Positions 54,239 through 63,641 of a stretch of 64,000 nucleotides of DNA are shown in pieces. Location: positions 1 to 64,000 of the forward strand of contig JAIXHQ010000004.1 in the NCBI GenBank assembly GCA_030145715.1, written 5' to 3'. The notes beneath the pieces were generated by a model. That model saw nothing but the letters and a program-made list of their open reading frames with translations. It made no database searches and had not been told where the DNA came from. Source of the stretch: Sphingopyxis sp. Lineage in GTDB: Bacteria; Pseudomonadota; Alphaproteobacteria; Sphingomonadales; Sphingomonadaceae. Made by a program: the position numbers and the translations under genes. How positions within the stretch are numbered: the stretch's first letter is position 1; each line of letters begins with the position of its first letter.

Positions 54239-55146
54239 ATTTCCGACACCCCGGCCAGGGTCAGCATATTGCCCAGCCGGAGCCTGATCGGGCTGCTGGG
54301 CAGGGGAATGGATTTCAGGCGAAGTCCCACGGTCCACGCCGCCTGACGCGCCAGAAAATCGAGCGGAAAGACATTGCAGCTACGCTCGACCGCGATTCCG
54401 GCAAACCCGGCCCGGCGCAGCAGCGCGGCGATGGTATCGGGATTATAAAGTTCGGGGTGCTGAAGGCAGAAGGGCGGCCAGCGCACCCCCATCACGCGGC
54501 GCAGCAGCGACGCCTCGTTATGGGTGACAATCATCAATCGGCCGTCGGGGCGCAATTTGGCGCGGATCTGTTCGAGCATCGCCAATGGGTCGAGCAGATG
54601 GTCGAGGACATGGACCATCACCGCAAGACCGACCGACCCGTCCGGCACCGCCGACAGATCTTCCATATCGGCCGCGATCGTGGCCGGTTCGCCCGCCGCC
54701 GCCGTCCGCAGGACGTCATGGATGGCAAGATTGGGTTCGAACAGCCAGAAATGATCGAAGCTGCGCTGCGCCGCCGCGGCGACGATATGCCCGACATCCG
54801 GCCCGATTTCGAGATAGCTGCCCGTCAGGCCACGTCCCGCGACCCGTTCGAAATAGCCGAGTTGGGTCGCCGCCACCGCATCGCCCGATACAATATCCAT
54901 GTTCGGCGCCATGCTCGAATAAAGATCGGTCAGCGCGTCGGGGCCAAAGAAGTTCGGATTGTAAAGCAGGCGGCAATCCTGGCAGCGATAATAAGTGAAA
55001 AAGCATTTGCGATTGTACAGGCCGGACCAAAAGGACTGGAGCACGGCATGGGACTGTGTCTCGGCTTTCAGCGGGGCTTCAACCTCGGGAACCGACGTTG
55101 TGCCGCCGCACGCGGGACAGTTTCGGGCGATCATTTCCTGGTTCAT
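54235..55146 (-). CDS. SAM-dependent methyltransferase with N-terminal zinc ribbon
   Basis: A 303-residue class I methyltransferase. Four cysteines in two CxxC pairs (C10/C13 and C55/C58) form a zinc-binding N-terminus, as in sugar C-methyltransferases and related LPS-cluster enzymes. SAM motif I is YLEIGPDVGH (111-120), with the core continuing through DLSAVPDGSVGLAVMVHVLDH. It may methylate the deoxysugar or a glycan end; O- versus C-methylation cannot be decided. ATG at 55146 overlaps the GtrA stop by four bases. It is the last gene of the minus-strand glycan operon and converges on rfbG. Confidence 0.82.
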   Translation of the reverse strand: MNQEMIARNCPACGGTTSVPEVEAPLKAETQSHAVLQSFWSGLYNRKCFFTYYRCQDCRLLYNPNFFGPDALTDLYSSMAPNMDIVSGDAVAATQLGYFERVAGRGLTGSYLEIGPDVGHIVAAAAQRSFDHFWLFEPNLAIHDVLRTAAAGEPATIAADMEDLSAVPDGSVGLAVMVHVLDHLLDPLAMLEQIRAKLRPDGRLMIVTHNEASLLRRVMGVRWPPFCLQHPELYNPDTIAALLRRAGFAGIAVERSCNVFPLDFLARQAAWTVGLRLKSIPLPSSPIRLRLGNMLTLAGVSEI

Positions 55147-55538
55147 GACTGGATTTCCGGACGAAAGGTGACGCGGCTGTGCCAGAACCAACTGGCGATG
55201 ATCAGCACGACGGTGAAACCAAGCTGCGCGAGAACGGGCGGCACGCCACCCACTTCGACCAACAGCGGCAGCGCGGCCCAATTGGCCGCATAGTTGACCA
55301 GATAGAAGCTGGAAAACACGCCGAACTCGCGCACCACATTGCCGCGCGTGCGGAACACGCCAAGCTTGTGCGTCGCAAAGGCGAAGCACAGGCTGATCGC
55401 CTGGGCGATGCCGAGCGCGACAAGATAATGGCGATGCAGCCAGGGATCGCTCCACAGCAACAGGGGATAGATCGCCAGGCCGAACACCGTGTTGACCGCA
55501 CCCGCGATCGCGAACCTCAGTGGTCGGCGGTCCTCCAT
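55143..55538 (-). CDS. GtrA family membrane protein
   Basis: A 131-residue four-helix membrane protein of the GtrA family, thought to flip undecaprenyl-phosphate-sugar or assist polyprenyl sugar transfer. The N-terminal FAIAGAVNTVFGLAIYPLL and the FAFATHKLGVFR segment are typical. The ATG at 55538, with GAGGAG five bases upstream, overlaps the ThDP gene stop by one base. It belongs with the GtrB-like GT2 and the polytopic glycosyltransferase of this operon. Confidence 0.88.
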   Translation of the reverse strand: MEDRRPLRFAIAGAVNTVFGLAIYPLLLWSDPWLHRHYLVALGIAQAISLCFAFATHKLGVFRTRGNVVREFGVFSSFYLVNYAANWAALPLLVEVGGVPPVLAQLGFTVVLIIASWFWHSRVTFRPEIQS

Positions 55539-57361
55539 CACGTCTCCTCCATCAACGGGATCCGCATGTTCGCCTGCAGTATTTCGCGCGGCAGAAAGGG
55601 CGACAAATCTTCCAGCGCGGGCGATGTGATGCGCCCGTCAGGATGCTGCTTAGCCCCCAGCTTTGGCGCGAAAGGCACGTTTTCGTCAACGACGATCTCG
55701 CAAAAGGCGGGGCCATCGACCGCCATCGTCGATGCGATCGCATCGGCAAGGCCCGCATGGGTATCGGTGCGGACATAAGCGAAACCGAACGCCGCGGCGA
55801 TCTTGGCGAAATCGGGAAAGGTGACGTTACTCTTGGGCCCGCCGCCGACTTCGACCCCGTTGAAGAAATTGCGCTGCGTCTGAAAGATCGAGACATAGCC
55901 GCTGTTGTTGATCAGGATGACCTTCACCGGCAGGCGATAGCCCGCGATCGTCTGCATTTCCTGCAGGTTCATCATGATGCTGCCGTCGCCGGCGATCGCA
56001 ACGACGCGCTGCTTGCCCCCGGTGGCGACGCAGACGCCGATCGCGGCGGGCAGGTCATAGCCCATCGTCGCGCAGCCCGAATTGGTCCACAGCCGCTGAC
56101 CGGGCCGAAGATGCGCGGCCTGAAAACCGATCACGCACGCGCTGCCGTTCCCGGTGACGACGACATCGTCGTCGCCAAGCTGCGCGAACAATTGCTCCAT
56201 CGCGACATAGGGATGCACAAGCTGGTCATGATCGCGATATTCGGGAAGCACCGCGGGAAAAAGCTGCACACGCTGGCGCGCCCAGCCAAGCCATTCGGTG
56301 TGCGCCGCGGTCGGCCCCGCATAGTCCTGCGCCAGCAGGGCGGGGATCAGGTCGGCAAGGTCGGCGACCACCGGCATGTCGGGGACGACGTTGGGCTTTG
56401 CCAGTTCGACCGGATCGATGTCGACCCAGATTTTGTGCGCCGCGCGGGCAAAGCTCTGCCAGTGATAGCTGACCTGCCGGATGTTGAGCCGACTGCCAAG
56501 GACGAGCAGCAGGTCGGCGCTCTGCGTCACCATATTGCCGCCGCGGTCGCCGACCGTGCCCGGCTTGCCGCAATTGAGCGGATGATCGGTCCACAGCGCA
56601 TCGTGTGCGTTCCAACCCGTGACGACCGGAACGCCCAGCCTTTCGATCAGCGTCAGAAATTCGGCATGGGCGCCGCTGAGCCGGACGCCGCCGCCGGCAA
56701 AGACCACGGGGCGTTCTGCCTTGGCGATCCGGGCCAGGATTTCAGCAGCCGCGGCATCGACATCGGTCTTTTTCCACGGCTCGTCGAGCTCGGCGGGATC
56801 GAAGCCCGGGAGCAAGTCGTCGGGGTCGATCTTTGCCGCCTGAACGTCGAGCGGGATGTCGAGCCACACCGGGCCGGGGCGGCCACTCGTCGCAAGATAG
56901 ATCGCCTTTTCCAGATGATAGCGGATCGACCGCGCATCGGTGATCATCACGGCATATTTGGTGATCGGGCGGATCAATTCCTCGATGTCGAGTTCCTGAT
57001 CGCCATATTGGCGCAGCGGCAGCCCCGTATGGCGCACCGTCGTTTCGGTTTTCACCTGCCCCGAAATGACCAGCATCCCGATCGAATCGACAAAGGCGCC
57101 ATAGACGCCGGTGATCGCATTGGTGCCGCCCGGCCCCGATGTGACATTGACCACCGCGAGCCGGTTGGTCAGGCGATAATAGGCCTCCGCCGCCATCGAC
57201 AGCGCCTGTTCGTGATGGGTGAAGGTCGTTTTCAGCGCGGGGTGGGTGCCCAGCGAATGGTTGAGGTGCATCGCCCCTCCCCCCGTCAGCATGAAGACGT
57301 CGGCGATGCCGCGATCGGCGAGGAACTGTGCAACCCAGTCGGAGAGCTTGGTCTGGCTCAT
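55538..57361 (-). CDS. ThDP-dependent acetolactate-synthase-like enzyme
   Basis: A 607-residue ThDP enzyme of the acetohydroxyacid synthase superfamily. N-terminal Pyr domain with catalytic E51 (TFTHHEQALSMAAEAYY), middle domain, and PP domain with the GDGS motif (458-461) of ThDP/Mg binding followed by LINNSGY. SGPGGTNAITGVYGAFVD is characteristic. Being in a CDP-deoxysugar cluster instead of the ilv operon, it could resemble YerE-type enzymes that add a two-carbon unit from pyruvate to a CDP-keto-sugar (inference). The start overlaps the epimerase stop by four bases (ATGA). Confidence 0.83.
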   Translation of the reverse strand: MSQTKLSDWVAQFLADRGIADVFMLTGGGAMHLNHSLGTHPALKTTFTHHEQALSMAAEAYYRLTNRLAVVNVTSGPGGTNAITGVYGAFVDSIGMLVISGQVKTETTVRHTGLPLRQYGDQELDIEELIRPITKYAVMITDARSIRYHLEKAIYLATSGRPGPVWLDIPLDVQAAKIDPDDLLPGFDPAELDEPWKKTDVDAAAAEILARIAKAERPVVFAGGGVRLSGAHAEFLTLIERLGVPVVTGWNAHDALWTDHPLNCGKPGTVGDRGGNMVTQSADLLLVLGSRLNIRQVSYHWQSFARAAHKIWVDIDPVELAKPNVVPDMPVVADLADLIPALLAQDYAGPTAAHTEWLGWARQRVQLFPAVLPEYRDHDQLVHPYVAMEQLFAQLGDDDVVVTGNGSACVIGFQAAHLRPGQRLWTNSGCATMGYDLPAAIGVCVATGGKQRVVAIAGDGSIMMNLQEMQTIAGYRLPVKVILINNSGYVSIFQTQRNFFNGVEVGGGPKSNVTFPDFAKIAAAFGFAYVRTDTHAGLADAIASTMAVDGPAFCEIVVDENVPFAPKLGAKQHPDGRITSPALEDLSPFLPREILQANMRIPLMEET

Positions 57362-58371
57362 TCTTTCCATCCGTTGAAAATTGCGGTGCGGCGGATTGCC
57401 GCATCGAGGGAGATTGTCGGCGTGACGCCAAGTTCTTTGCGGACCAGCGCGGTCGAGGGAACATAGCGGCCGGGATTCCACCCGGCATCGGCCTGCCCCA
57501 GTATCTCGACGCCGGGACCGCCAAGGATCGCGGCGGTGCGGCGCGCAAGATCGGCGATCGACACGGCATCCTCCGACCCCATGTTGAACGTCGCGCCGCG
57601 CGGGGCGCGGATCAGCGCGAGCCACAGCCAGGCGGCAAGATCGGCCGCATAGAGATAGGATCGCACCGCGGTGCCCGCGCTTTCGATCCGGATCGGCCGC
57701 CCGGCCATCGCGTCGCGGATGAAATTCCCCGCCGCAAAATGGATGTCGAGCGACAGCAACGGGCCGAGCAGGGCAAAGATGCGCGATGTCACGATGTCCA
57801 GCCCGAACTGCTTGCCATAAATGGCGCAGAGCAGTTCGGCGGCGCGCTTGCCTTCGCCATAGGCCGATTTCGGATCGCGCGGATCGGGGCCGCCCATCCA
57901 GTCCTCCGTGACATGACTGACATCCCACGGCTGGGCGCCATAAACCGCCCCCGAACTCAGAAACAGCACCCTGTCGACCTGGTGTTCGACAGCGAGGTCG
58001 AGCGCGCGGCGCGTGCCCGTAACGATCGTGTCGAACATGCGGCGCGGGTCATTTGCATTGAGCGCCGCGCTCGCGTCGGTTGCAGCGTGGATGACGTGGG
58101 TGAAACGGCCCGGCGGCGGGGAAAAATCGAGGACGTCGCCCGCGACAAGCTGAAAGCGCCGTGCAAGATGTGGCGCGCGTTCGGCAAAGCCCGCGGGATT
58201 CCGGCTGAGCAGCAGCACCTCGACATTGCTGTCCGACCGCGCGAGCGCCTCTAGCATCCAGCGTCCGATGAAGCCCGTGCCGCCGGTCATGAAGATGCGC
58301 GCGCCGTCGAGTTCGCCCCAATGGGGCGCAAGCTGGCGATCGATCGCGGCCAGGTCGTCCTCGACGATCAT
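57358..58371 (-). CDS. NAD-dependent epimerase/dehydratase
   Basis: A 337-residue extended SDR acting on a nucleotide sugar. The cofactor loop MTGGTGFIGRWM is near residues 28-39, and YxxxK lies in SAYGEGKRAAE. FLSSGAVYG supplies the catalytic serine/threonine. It could reduce or epimerise the keto sugar made by RfbF/RfbG, possibly after the ThDP step; the exact reaction is unknown. ATG at 58371 overlaps the upstream glycosyltransferase stop by four bases. Confidence 0.88.
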   Translation of the reverse strand: MIVEDDLAAIDRQLAPHWGELDGARIFMTGGTGFIGRWMLEALARSDSNVEVLLLSRNPAGFAERAPHLARRFQLVAGDVLDFSPPPGRFTHVIHAATDASAALNANDPRRMFDTIVTGTRRALDLAVEHQVDRVLFLSSGAVYGAQPWDVSHVTEDWMGGPDPRDPKSAYGEGKRAAELLCAIYGKQFGLDIVTSRIFALLGPLLSLDIHFAAGNFIRDAMAGRPIRIESAGTAVRSYLYAADLAAWLWLALIRAPRGATFNMGSEDAVSIADLARRTAAILGGPGVEILGQADAGWNPGRYVPSTALVRKELGVTPTISLDAAIRRTAIFNGWKE

Positions 58372-59672
58372 GCCGCGACCAGCCCAAGTGACGGGCGGTA
58401 ATCGCGGTGCGCACGCACGACCTGTGCGATGCTGGCCAGCGACAAGCCCCAGACGATGGCCACAACCAGGCCCGGCCGAATGAAATGTCCCGCGGTCAGT
58501 CCAAAGACGGCGCTGACCGTCCGATCGCCAAGCCAACTGTTGCTCGTGACGTCGAGCACGGTCGCCAGCGGCCAGTCTCCGACAAGGCACAGAAGATAGG
58601 CCGCCACGATCGCCACGATCGCTCCGGCGCCCCTCCAACGCTCCATCAGCACAAGGAACAGCAGGAACAACTGGGTATAGCCACCGGGCGACTGGGTGAC
58701 GAGATAGGCACCCATCAGGATCGCCGCGATCCGGTGCGTCGGCAGCGCCCGCGGCTGAAGCCACGCGGCAGCGAGCGCCGCGAGCGCAACCAACTGCGTT
58801 GAGCGGATAACGATCGGCACCAGCATCTGGATCGTTTCGACCAGGCGCGACGGCACGAATTGCAACAGCGGAACTTCGAGCGTGCTGAACAGCGCGAACG
58901 GCGCATAGCTGGTCGAATAATTGACCTCGTTCCAAACCTGACCACTCTGGAACTGGACCCAGTTGGCGGTGTTCGAGGCAAGCTCCATCGGCGTTCCCGA
59001 CCCCACCAGCGCCAGGGTAACGAGATAGAGTGCGATCGTCGCGATCGCCGCCGCCTCCAGCGGCCGCCAGTCGCGCTTCACCGCATGGGCAAGCAACGGA
59101 AGCACCAGATAGGGTTTGAAATTGATCGTCACCGCACCGGCGAACCAGCGCCATGTCTTTGACGCCGTGACAGGTCCGTGCGCGATCACGAAGAAAGCGA
59201 AGGCGACGAGGATCAGATTGCCGCGCTCGACCGTAAACAGCATCGGCAGGCCCAGCGCGATCGCGATCGTACGCATCGGCGCGGTGCCGCGATCGAGGCG
59301 GCGAAAGCACACCCACGCCAGCACCACGTCGATCAGATAAAAGGCATAGATCGTCGAACGCGCGAGCCAGTCACAGTCGCGCGCGTAAAAGGACGACTGA
59401 AGATAGCATCCGGGCAGGCTTGTCGCATCGAGAAAGACAAAGGAAAGCGGGGGATAGATGCTGCGCCACACGTCATAAATGCCGCGATTATTCGCCCAAT
59501 AGGCGGTGTTGAACCAGTCCATATAGGTGTCATTGGTGTCGAACACGAAGGGTTGCGGCAGATAACCAAGTTGGAAAAATAGATGTAGCGTCCAGCCCAC
59601 GCTCGCGACCACGCCGAGCGCGAGCAAAATTTCCGCGGCAAGCGGCAAGAAACGGGTTGTCGGCGCGCTCAT
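58368..59672 (-). CDS. polytopic glycosyltransferase (GT87/DUF2029-like)
   Basis: A 434-residue membrane protein with about 10 helices. The first periplasmic loop carries acidic residues in FDTNDTYMDWFNTAYWANN, suited to the catalytic base of GT-C transferases, and IYPPLSFVFL follows; this resembles GT87/DUF2029 proteins. With GtrA and a GtrB-like GT2 it would form the third, acceptor-specific member of a Gtr system that adds a sugar to O-antigen or another polymer. ATG at 59672 overlaps the GT2 stop (ATGA). Confidence 0.78.
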   Translation of the reverse strand: MSAPTTRFLPLAAEILLALGVVASVGWTLHLFFQLGYLPQPFVFDTNDTYMDWFNTAYWANNRGIYDVWRSIYPPLSFVFLDATSLPGCYLQSSFYARDCDWLARSTIYAFYLIDVVLAWVCFRRLDRGTAPMRTIAIALGLPMLFTVERGNLILVAFAFFVIAHGPVTASKTWRWFAGAVTINFKPYLVLPLLAHAVKRDWRPLEAAAIATIALYLVTLALVGSGTPMELASNTANWVQFQSGQVWNEVNYSTSYAPFALFSTLEVPLLQFVPSRLVETIQMLVPIVIRSTQLVALAALAAAWLQPRALPTHRIAAILMGAYLVTQSPGGYTQLFLLFLVLMERWRGAGAIVAIVAAYLLCLVGDWPLATVLDVTSNSWLGDRTVSAVFGLTAGHFIRPGLVVAIVWGLSLASIAQVVRAHRDYRPSLGLVAA

Positions 59673-60652
59673 GGGCGCCGGATGAGGGTGCGCGATGCCG
59701 GCGCAGAGCGGCTGGCCGGAAAGTTGATCCGTTCCTGTTCGATCACCAGCGGCACATTCCGGCTGCGTTCGGCAAGCATCCGCACCTGTTCCCCGATAAG
59801 GCCGAGGAAAAGCAGCAGCACGGCAAAAATCCCAAAGACGAGCGCCAGCGCGAGCAAGGTCCAGACCGGGCCGCCAATCATCAGCGCAACCGGCGCCGCG
59901 AAAAGCAGCGCAAGCGCGAGCAAGCCGATATAGACCGACAGGAACAGCGGCAGGCGCAGCAGCGATTTCGCCGACCCCGCCAGCCCCGACAGCGCAAAGG
60001 AGGCAAGCGCGGCCACGCCATTCTTGCTGGTTCCCGCCGCGCGCTGGGGCCGGTCAAAGGGAATCAGCGCCAACTCGAACCCGCTTTCGACCAACATGCC
60101 GCGAAAAAAAGGTTCCGGCTCATTCCATGCCGCGAGTGTGTCGACGACCTCCCGGTCGAACAGACCAAATCCGGTCGCGCCGGGGATCACCGGATAATCG
60201 CCGAACCGTTCCAGAAAACGATAGCCGAACCAGCGCGAGAAACGCAGCAAGGGCGACGCCTTTTCGGATCGGCGCTGCCCCAGCACGACCTGCGCACCGC
60301 CGCGCCACTTGTCCATGAATTCACCGATCATCGCCGGCGGATCCTGAAAATCGGCGCACATGCCGATCACCGCGCGGCCCTCGGCCTGATAAATGCCATA
60401 GACGGGTGAGCGCATCTGCCCATAGTTGCGGTTGTTGAAGATCACCCGGATGCGGGGATCGGCCGCGCACAGATTGCGCATGATCGTCCGCGTGCCGTCG
60501 GTCGATCCATTGTCGATCAGGATGATTTCATGGCTTTCGGCATGGCGGCTTGCCTCCGCCGTCACCTCGGCACAAATCTCCGCGACATTCTGCACCTCGT
60601 TGAAACAGGGAATGACGATGGACAGTTCGGGAATGTCATGCGTCGTGGTCAC
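59669..60652 (-). CDS. GT2 polyprenyl-phosphate glycosyltransferase (GtrB-like)
   Basis: A 327-residue GT-A glycosyltransferase like GtrB/DPM1. LSIVIPCFNEVQNV opens the domain; IDNGSTDGT and the catalytic ADFQDPP follow, and two C-terminal membrane helices (about 230-290) anchor it. It likely transfers a sugar from a nucleotide to undecaprenyl phosphate for the Gtr module. The start is GTG at 60652, overlapping the Wzz-like stop by four bases (GTGA). Confidence 0.9.
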   Translation of the reverse strand: MTTTHDIPELSIVIPCFNEVQNVAEICAEVTAEASRHAESHEIILIDNGSTDGTRTIMRNLCAADPRIRVIFNNRNYGQMRSPVYGIYQAEGRAVIGMCADFQDPPAMIGEFMDKWRGGAQVVLGQRRSEKASPLLRFSRWFGYRFLERFGDYPVIPGATGFGLFDREVVDTLAAWNEPEPFFRGMLVESGFELALIPFDRPQRAAGTSKNGVAALASFALSGLAGSAKSLLRLPLFLSVYIGLLALALLFAAPVALMIGGPVWTLLALALVFGIFAVLLLFLGLIGEQVRMLAERSRNVPLVIEQERINFPASRSAPASRTLIRRP

Positions 60653-61776
60653 GCGACCATATCCTCGCGGCGTCCTCCAAACAGGCGGATGCCGGTCGCG
60701 GGCGCATAGATTTCGGTGAACAAGGCGGCGAGAATGGCCAGCACGAGCAGCGCGAAAGCGGCGATATTAAATTTGCGATCGGCGTCGAGGCGCGGCGCTT
60801 CCAATATCTGGACGTTGGCCTCCGTCTCGCCAGCCAGCGTCTCGACCGCCACCTCTTCCGACGTGCGCGCATAGACTTCGTACAGCGCCTGCGCGAAGCG
60901 ATAGTCGCGAAAAAGATCCAGATATTCGCCCGAGACTTCGCCAAGGCCCGCGACATTGGGCCCCGCCGGGCCCGCTTCGGCCCGCGCGCTTTGCGCGACC
61001 TGCGAACGGAGCGCCGCGACCTCCGACTGGACCGCCATCAACTGGGGATTTTCGGGTCCCTGGAATTTTTGCAGCGTCTGCAATTCGACCTGCTTCGCCT
61101 GCAATCGCGCCTCCAGGCCCGCGCGGACCGACAGCGCCGCGCCAAGTTCGACCTGCGGTTCGGCCAGGCGGTTGCGCCGACGAAAATCATTCAGCGCGTT
61201 TTCGGTGGTGACGACCCGATCGGCCGCTTCCCGGAACCGCCGTGACACGATGGTCCGCTTGCGCTCGACGCGATCCTTGCCCAGCGCAACGATGCGGTCG
61301 GTGATCGCAGCGACATAGGCGCGCGTCAGCCTTTCCGCTTCCTCTGCATCGCGCGTCCGCACTTCCACCTCGATGATACCGCCGGTCAGCGAATGCACAT
61401 CGACCTTTTTTGCCAATGCGTTGCGCGCGCGGTTTACCGACCAATAGCCGTCGGGGCCGACCAGCTTCAGCTTGCGGATCACCACATCGCTGACCTCGCT
61501 GCTGCGCCCGACCGCCAGATACATGTCGGTCTGCTGCTTCGCGCCGCCGAACAGCGAGGCGAAACCCTGCAACTGCCCACCCAGCGCGTTCATCATCGAG
61601 CCGAGTCCGATGCTGTTATTGTCCTGCGGCAACAATTTTGCGCGCGCCACATAAGGCTGCGGAAAGACGGTCAGGATCGCGAGGATCAGCACGGTCACCG
61701 CATAGAAACGGCGACGCTTTCGCGGGTCGGCGACGAAAGCGGCGGCGCGCCGACGAACGGTATCGGCGCGGCTCAT
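60649..61776 (-). CDS. Wzz-like chain-length determinant / polysaccharide co-polymerase
   Basis: A 375-residue inner-membrane protein with two helices (about 24-45 and 338-360) flanking a long periplasmic part. A coiled coil (about 175-300) includes KQVELQTLQKFQGPENPQLMAVQSEV (split in the middle by the turn). This is the Wzz/GumC layout that controls polymer length and contacts the Wza-type exporter. No tyrosine-kinase domain is fused. ATG at 61776 overlaps the exporter stop by four bases. Confidence 0.87.
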   Translation of the reverse strand: MSRADTVRRRAAAFVADPRKRRRFYAVTVLILAILTVFPQPYVARAKLLPQDNNSIGLGSMMNALGGQLQGFASLFGGAKQQTDMYLAVGRSSEVSDVVIRKLKLVGPDGYWSVNRARNALAKKVDVHSLTGGIIEVEVRTRDAEEAERLTRAYVAAITDRIVALGKDRVERKRTIVSRRFREAADRVVTTENALNDFRRRNRLAEPQVELGAALSVRAGLEARLQAKQVELQTLQKFQGPENPQLMAVQSEVAALRSQVAQSARAEAGPAGPNVAGLGEVSGEYLDLFRDYRFAQALYEVYARTSEEVAVETLAGETEANVQILEAPRLDADRKFNIAAFALLVLAILAALFTEIYAPATGIRLFGGRREDMVA

Positions 61777-63641
61777 CGCGAGATCGCCGCGACCGATGCC
61801 GCGCCGACCAGCCCGCTGAACAATGTGCCGGTAATGTCGCGCAGCCGCGCCCAGAACTCGCCGCGGTCGGCATCGATGGGAACATAGACAAGGTCGCCGG
61901 GCAGCGCCGGCGCGTGCAGCGCGCGCTTGCCGCCCGCCAGCACGGTGCCATTGGCGCGCACGACAAAGATTTCGGACTTGTCGCCGATCTTTTGCACCCC
62001 GCCCGCCGATTTCACGAAATCCTCCACTGTCGTGCCGCCGCGCCAGGCAAAGGACGCGGGGCTGGGCACCGCGCCGAACACGCCGACCGTCACCGGCCGG
62101 GCCGGAATATAAACAAGGTCGTTGTTTTCGAGGATCAGGTCGTTCGGAAGAGCCGCTGCGTTCACGGGGAGGTCGAAAACAAGGCGACCGTCGGGTTCGC
62201 GCCGACGGAGCTGATCGACGATGCTGTTGATCAGCGCGATATTGCCCGGCTGCGCAAGCTGTGCCCGGTTGACCGACGTAACCGGCTGGGCCGCCAGCAA
62301 AAGTTCCACATCGTCGATCGCGCGCTCATAGCTCAACCGCTGCTGGACCTTGACGCTCTCGCGCGTGATGACGCTGGCATAGGGAAAGGCTTCGGCCGTC
62401 AGGCCGCCCGCCTGCGCGATGACATCGGCCATCTGCGTTCCCGGCTGGACATAATATTGGCCCGGACGCGCGACTTCGCCGCTCAACGTCACGAGCACCG
62501 GCTGTTGCCGCAGCGGCTGCGCGATGCCGACGTGCGACAGGACGCGCACGACGTCGCCCCGCCGCGCCTTTGTCGCCGCCGCCTCGCCGACCGAAACCTC
62601 GCGCCAACCGGCATCGGCGGCGCCCATGCTGTTCAGCACCAGCAGCCGGTTGTTGTCCGCGACCGTGTTGACGCCCCCCGCATAGAGGACCGCGTCGGTC
62701 AGCGTTTCGTCGGGGGCGAGTTCGAAGATCGCCTGGCGGTTGACGCTGCCGATCACCGCGACCTCTTCGCCCGCGGGGGCAATATAGAGAACATCGCCGT
62801 TCTGAAGCACGGCGTCACCGCGCTTGTCGCCCTTGAGCAGCAGATCATAAAGGTCGAAGTCGGAAACAAGCTTGCCGCCGCGACGCAGTTGGATCGAACG
62901 GAAACTGCCCCCCGCCGACGGGCCGCCCGCCGCGAGCACGACGTTGACCAGCGTCGACAGGCTGTTTGCCGTATAGGATCCGGGCCGCGCGGCAAAGCCG
63001 GTGACATAGACGGTGATGCCCTGCAGGCGCCCGATCGCGACCTCCAGATTGAAACCGCGATATTGGCGCGACACCTGCCGTTCGATCATATTGTGCAGGT
63101 CGCCATAGCGCACCCCGCCGACGGTGATCGCGCCGACGCGCGGGATGAATATCCGCCCCTCGCGGTCGACGATCAGGCGGAGCCCCGATGCCTGAACGGA
63201 CCCGGTGAGCCCGACGAGAATTTCGTCGCCGGGGTTGATCCGGTAATCGGGCGGAATCGCGGTGGTCGGCGGCGTGGTGAAATCGCTGGCCGACGGCACG
63301 AGCAGTTCGGCGCCGAAACGGCGCAGCGGCTGGCCGACGATTGCCGAAACATAGGTTTCGAACTCACTGAGCGGCGGCGGCGGCGCATCGACCGGCTTTT
63401 GAACGGGACCGGCCTTTCCGCGCGTGTCGGGGCGCGGCGGCATCTCATTGCCCAGGACGACCGGCGTGACGGCGGGAATATCGACAGGCGGAACCGCGAT
63501 CTGTTCGGCGGCGCGGCGGGGCGCGACGTCGCCCTGCGCCCCCGGATTGGTCGGCATGGCGAGTTGCGCCGCGGACGGCACCGCCGACAGCAGCGAGGCC
63601 GCCAGCAATCCCGCTGCCACCAACGTCGAACCGTTACGCAT
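61773..63641 (-). CDS. Wza-like outer-membrane polysaccharide export protein
   Basis: A 622-residue exported protein with a signal peptide (about 1-26) and no lipobox. A Poly_export domain (about 130-205: YRINPGDEILVGLTGSV) is followed by several SLBB repeats (VTGFAARPGSYTA; VTLSGEVARPGQYYVQPGTQ; VGVFGAVPSPASFAWRGG). It is longer than E. coli Wza (379) and resembles the larger SLBB exporters of alphaproteobacteria. ATG at 63641 shares one base with the inositol-phosphatase-like stop (TGATG); a TTG at 63644 is not needed. Confidence 0.9.
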   Translation of the reverse strand: MRNGSTLVAAGLLAASLLSAVPSAAQLAMPTNPGAQGDVAPRRAAEQIAVPPVDIPAVTPVVLGNEMPPRPDTRGKAGPVQKPVDAPPPPLSEFETYVSAIVGQPLRRFGAELLVPSASDFTTPPTTAIPPDYRINPGDEILVGLTGSVQASGLRLIVDREGRIFIPRVGAITVGGVRYGDLHNMIERQVSRQYRGFNLEVAIGRLQGITVYVTGFAARPGSYTANSLSTLVNVVLAAGGPSAGGSFRSIQLRRGGKLVSDFDLYDLLLKGDKRGDAVLQNGDVLYIAPAGEEVAVIGSVNRQAIFELAPDETLTDAVLYAGGVNTVADNNRLLVLNSMGAADAGWREVSVGEAAATKARRGDVVRVLSHVGIAQPLRQQPVLVTLSGEVARPGQYYVQPGTQMADVIAQAGGLTAEAFPYASVITRESVKVQQRLSYERAIDDVELLLAAQPVTSVNRAQLAQPGNIALINSIVDQLRRREPDGRLVFDLPVNAAALPNDLILENNDLVYIPARPVTVGVFGAVPSPASFAWRGGTTVEDFVKSAGGVQKIGDKSEIFVVRANGTVLAGGKRALHAPALPGDLVYVPIDADRGEFWARLRDITGTLFSGLVGAASVAAISR

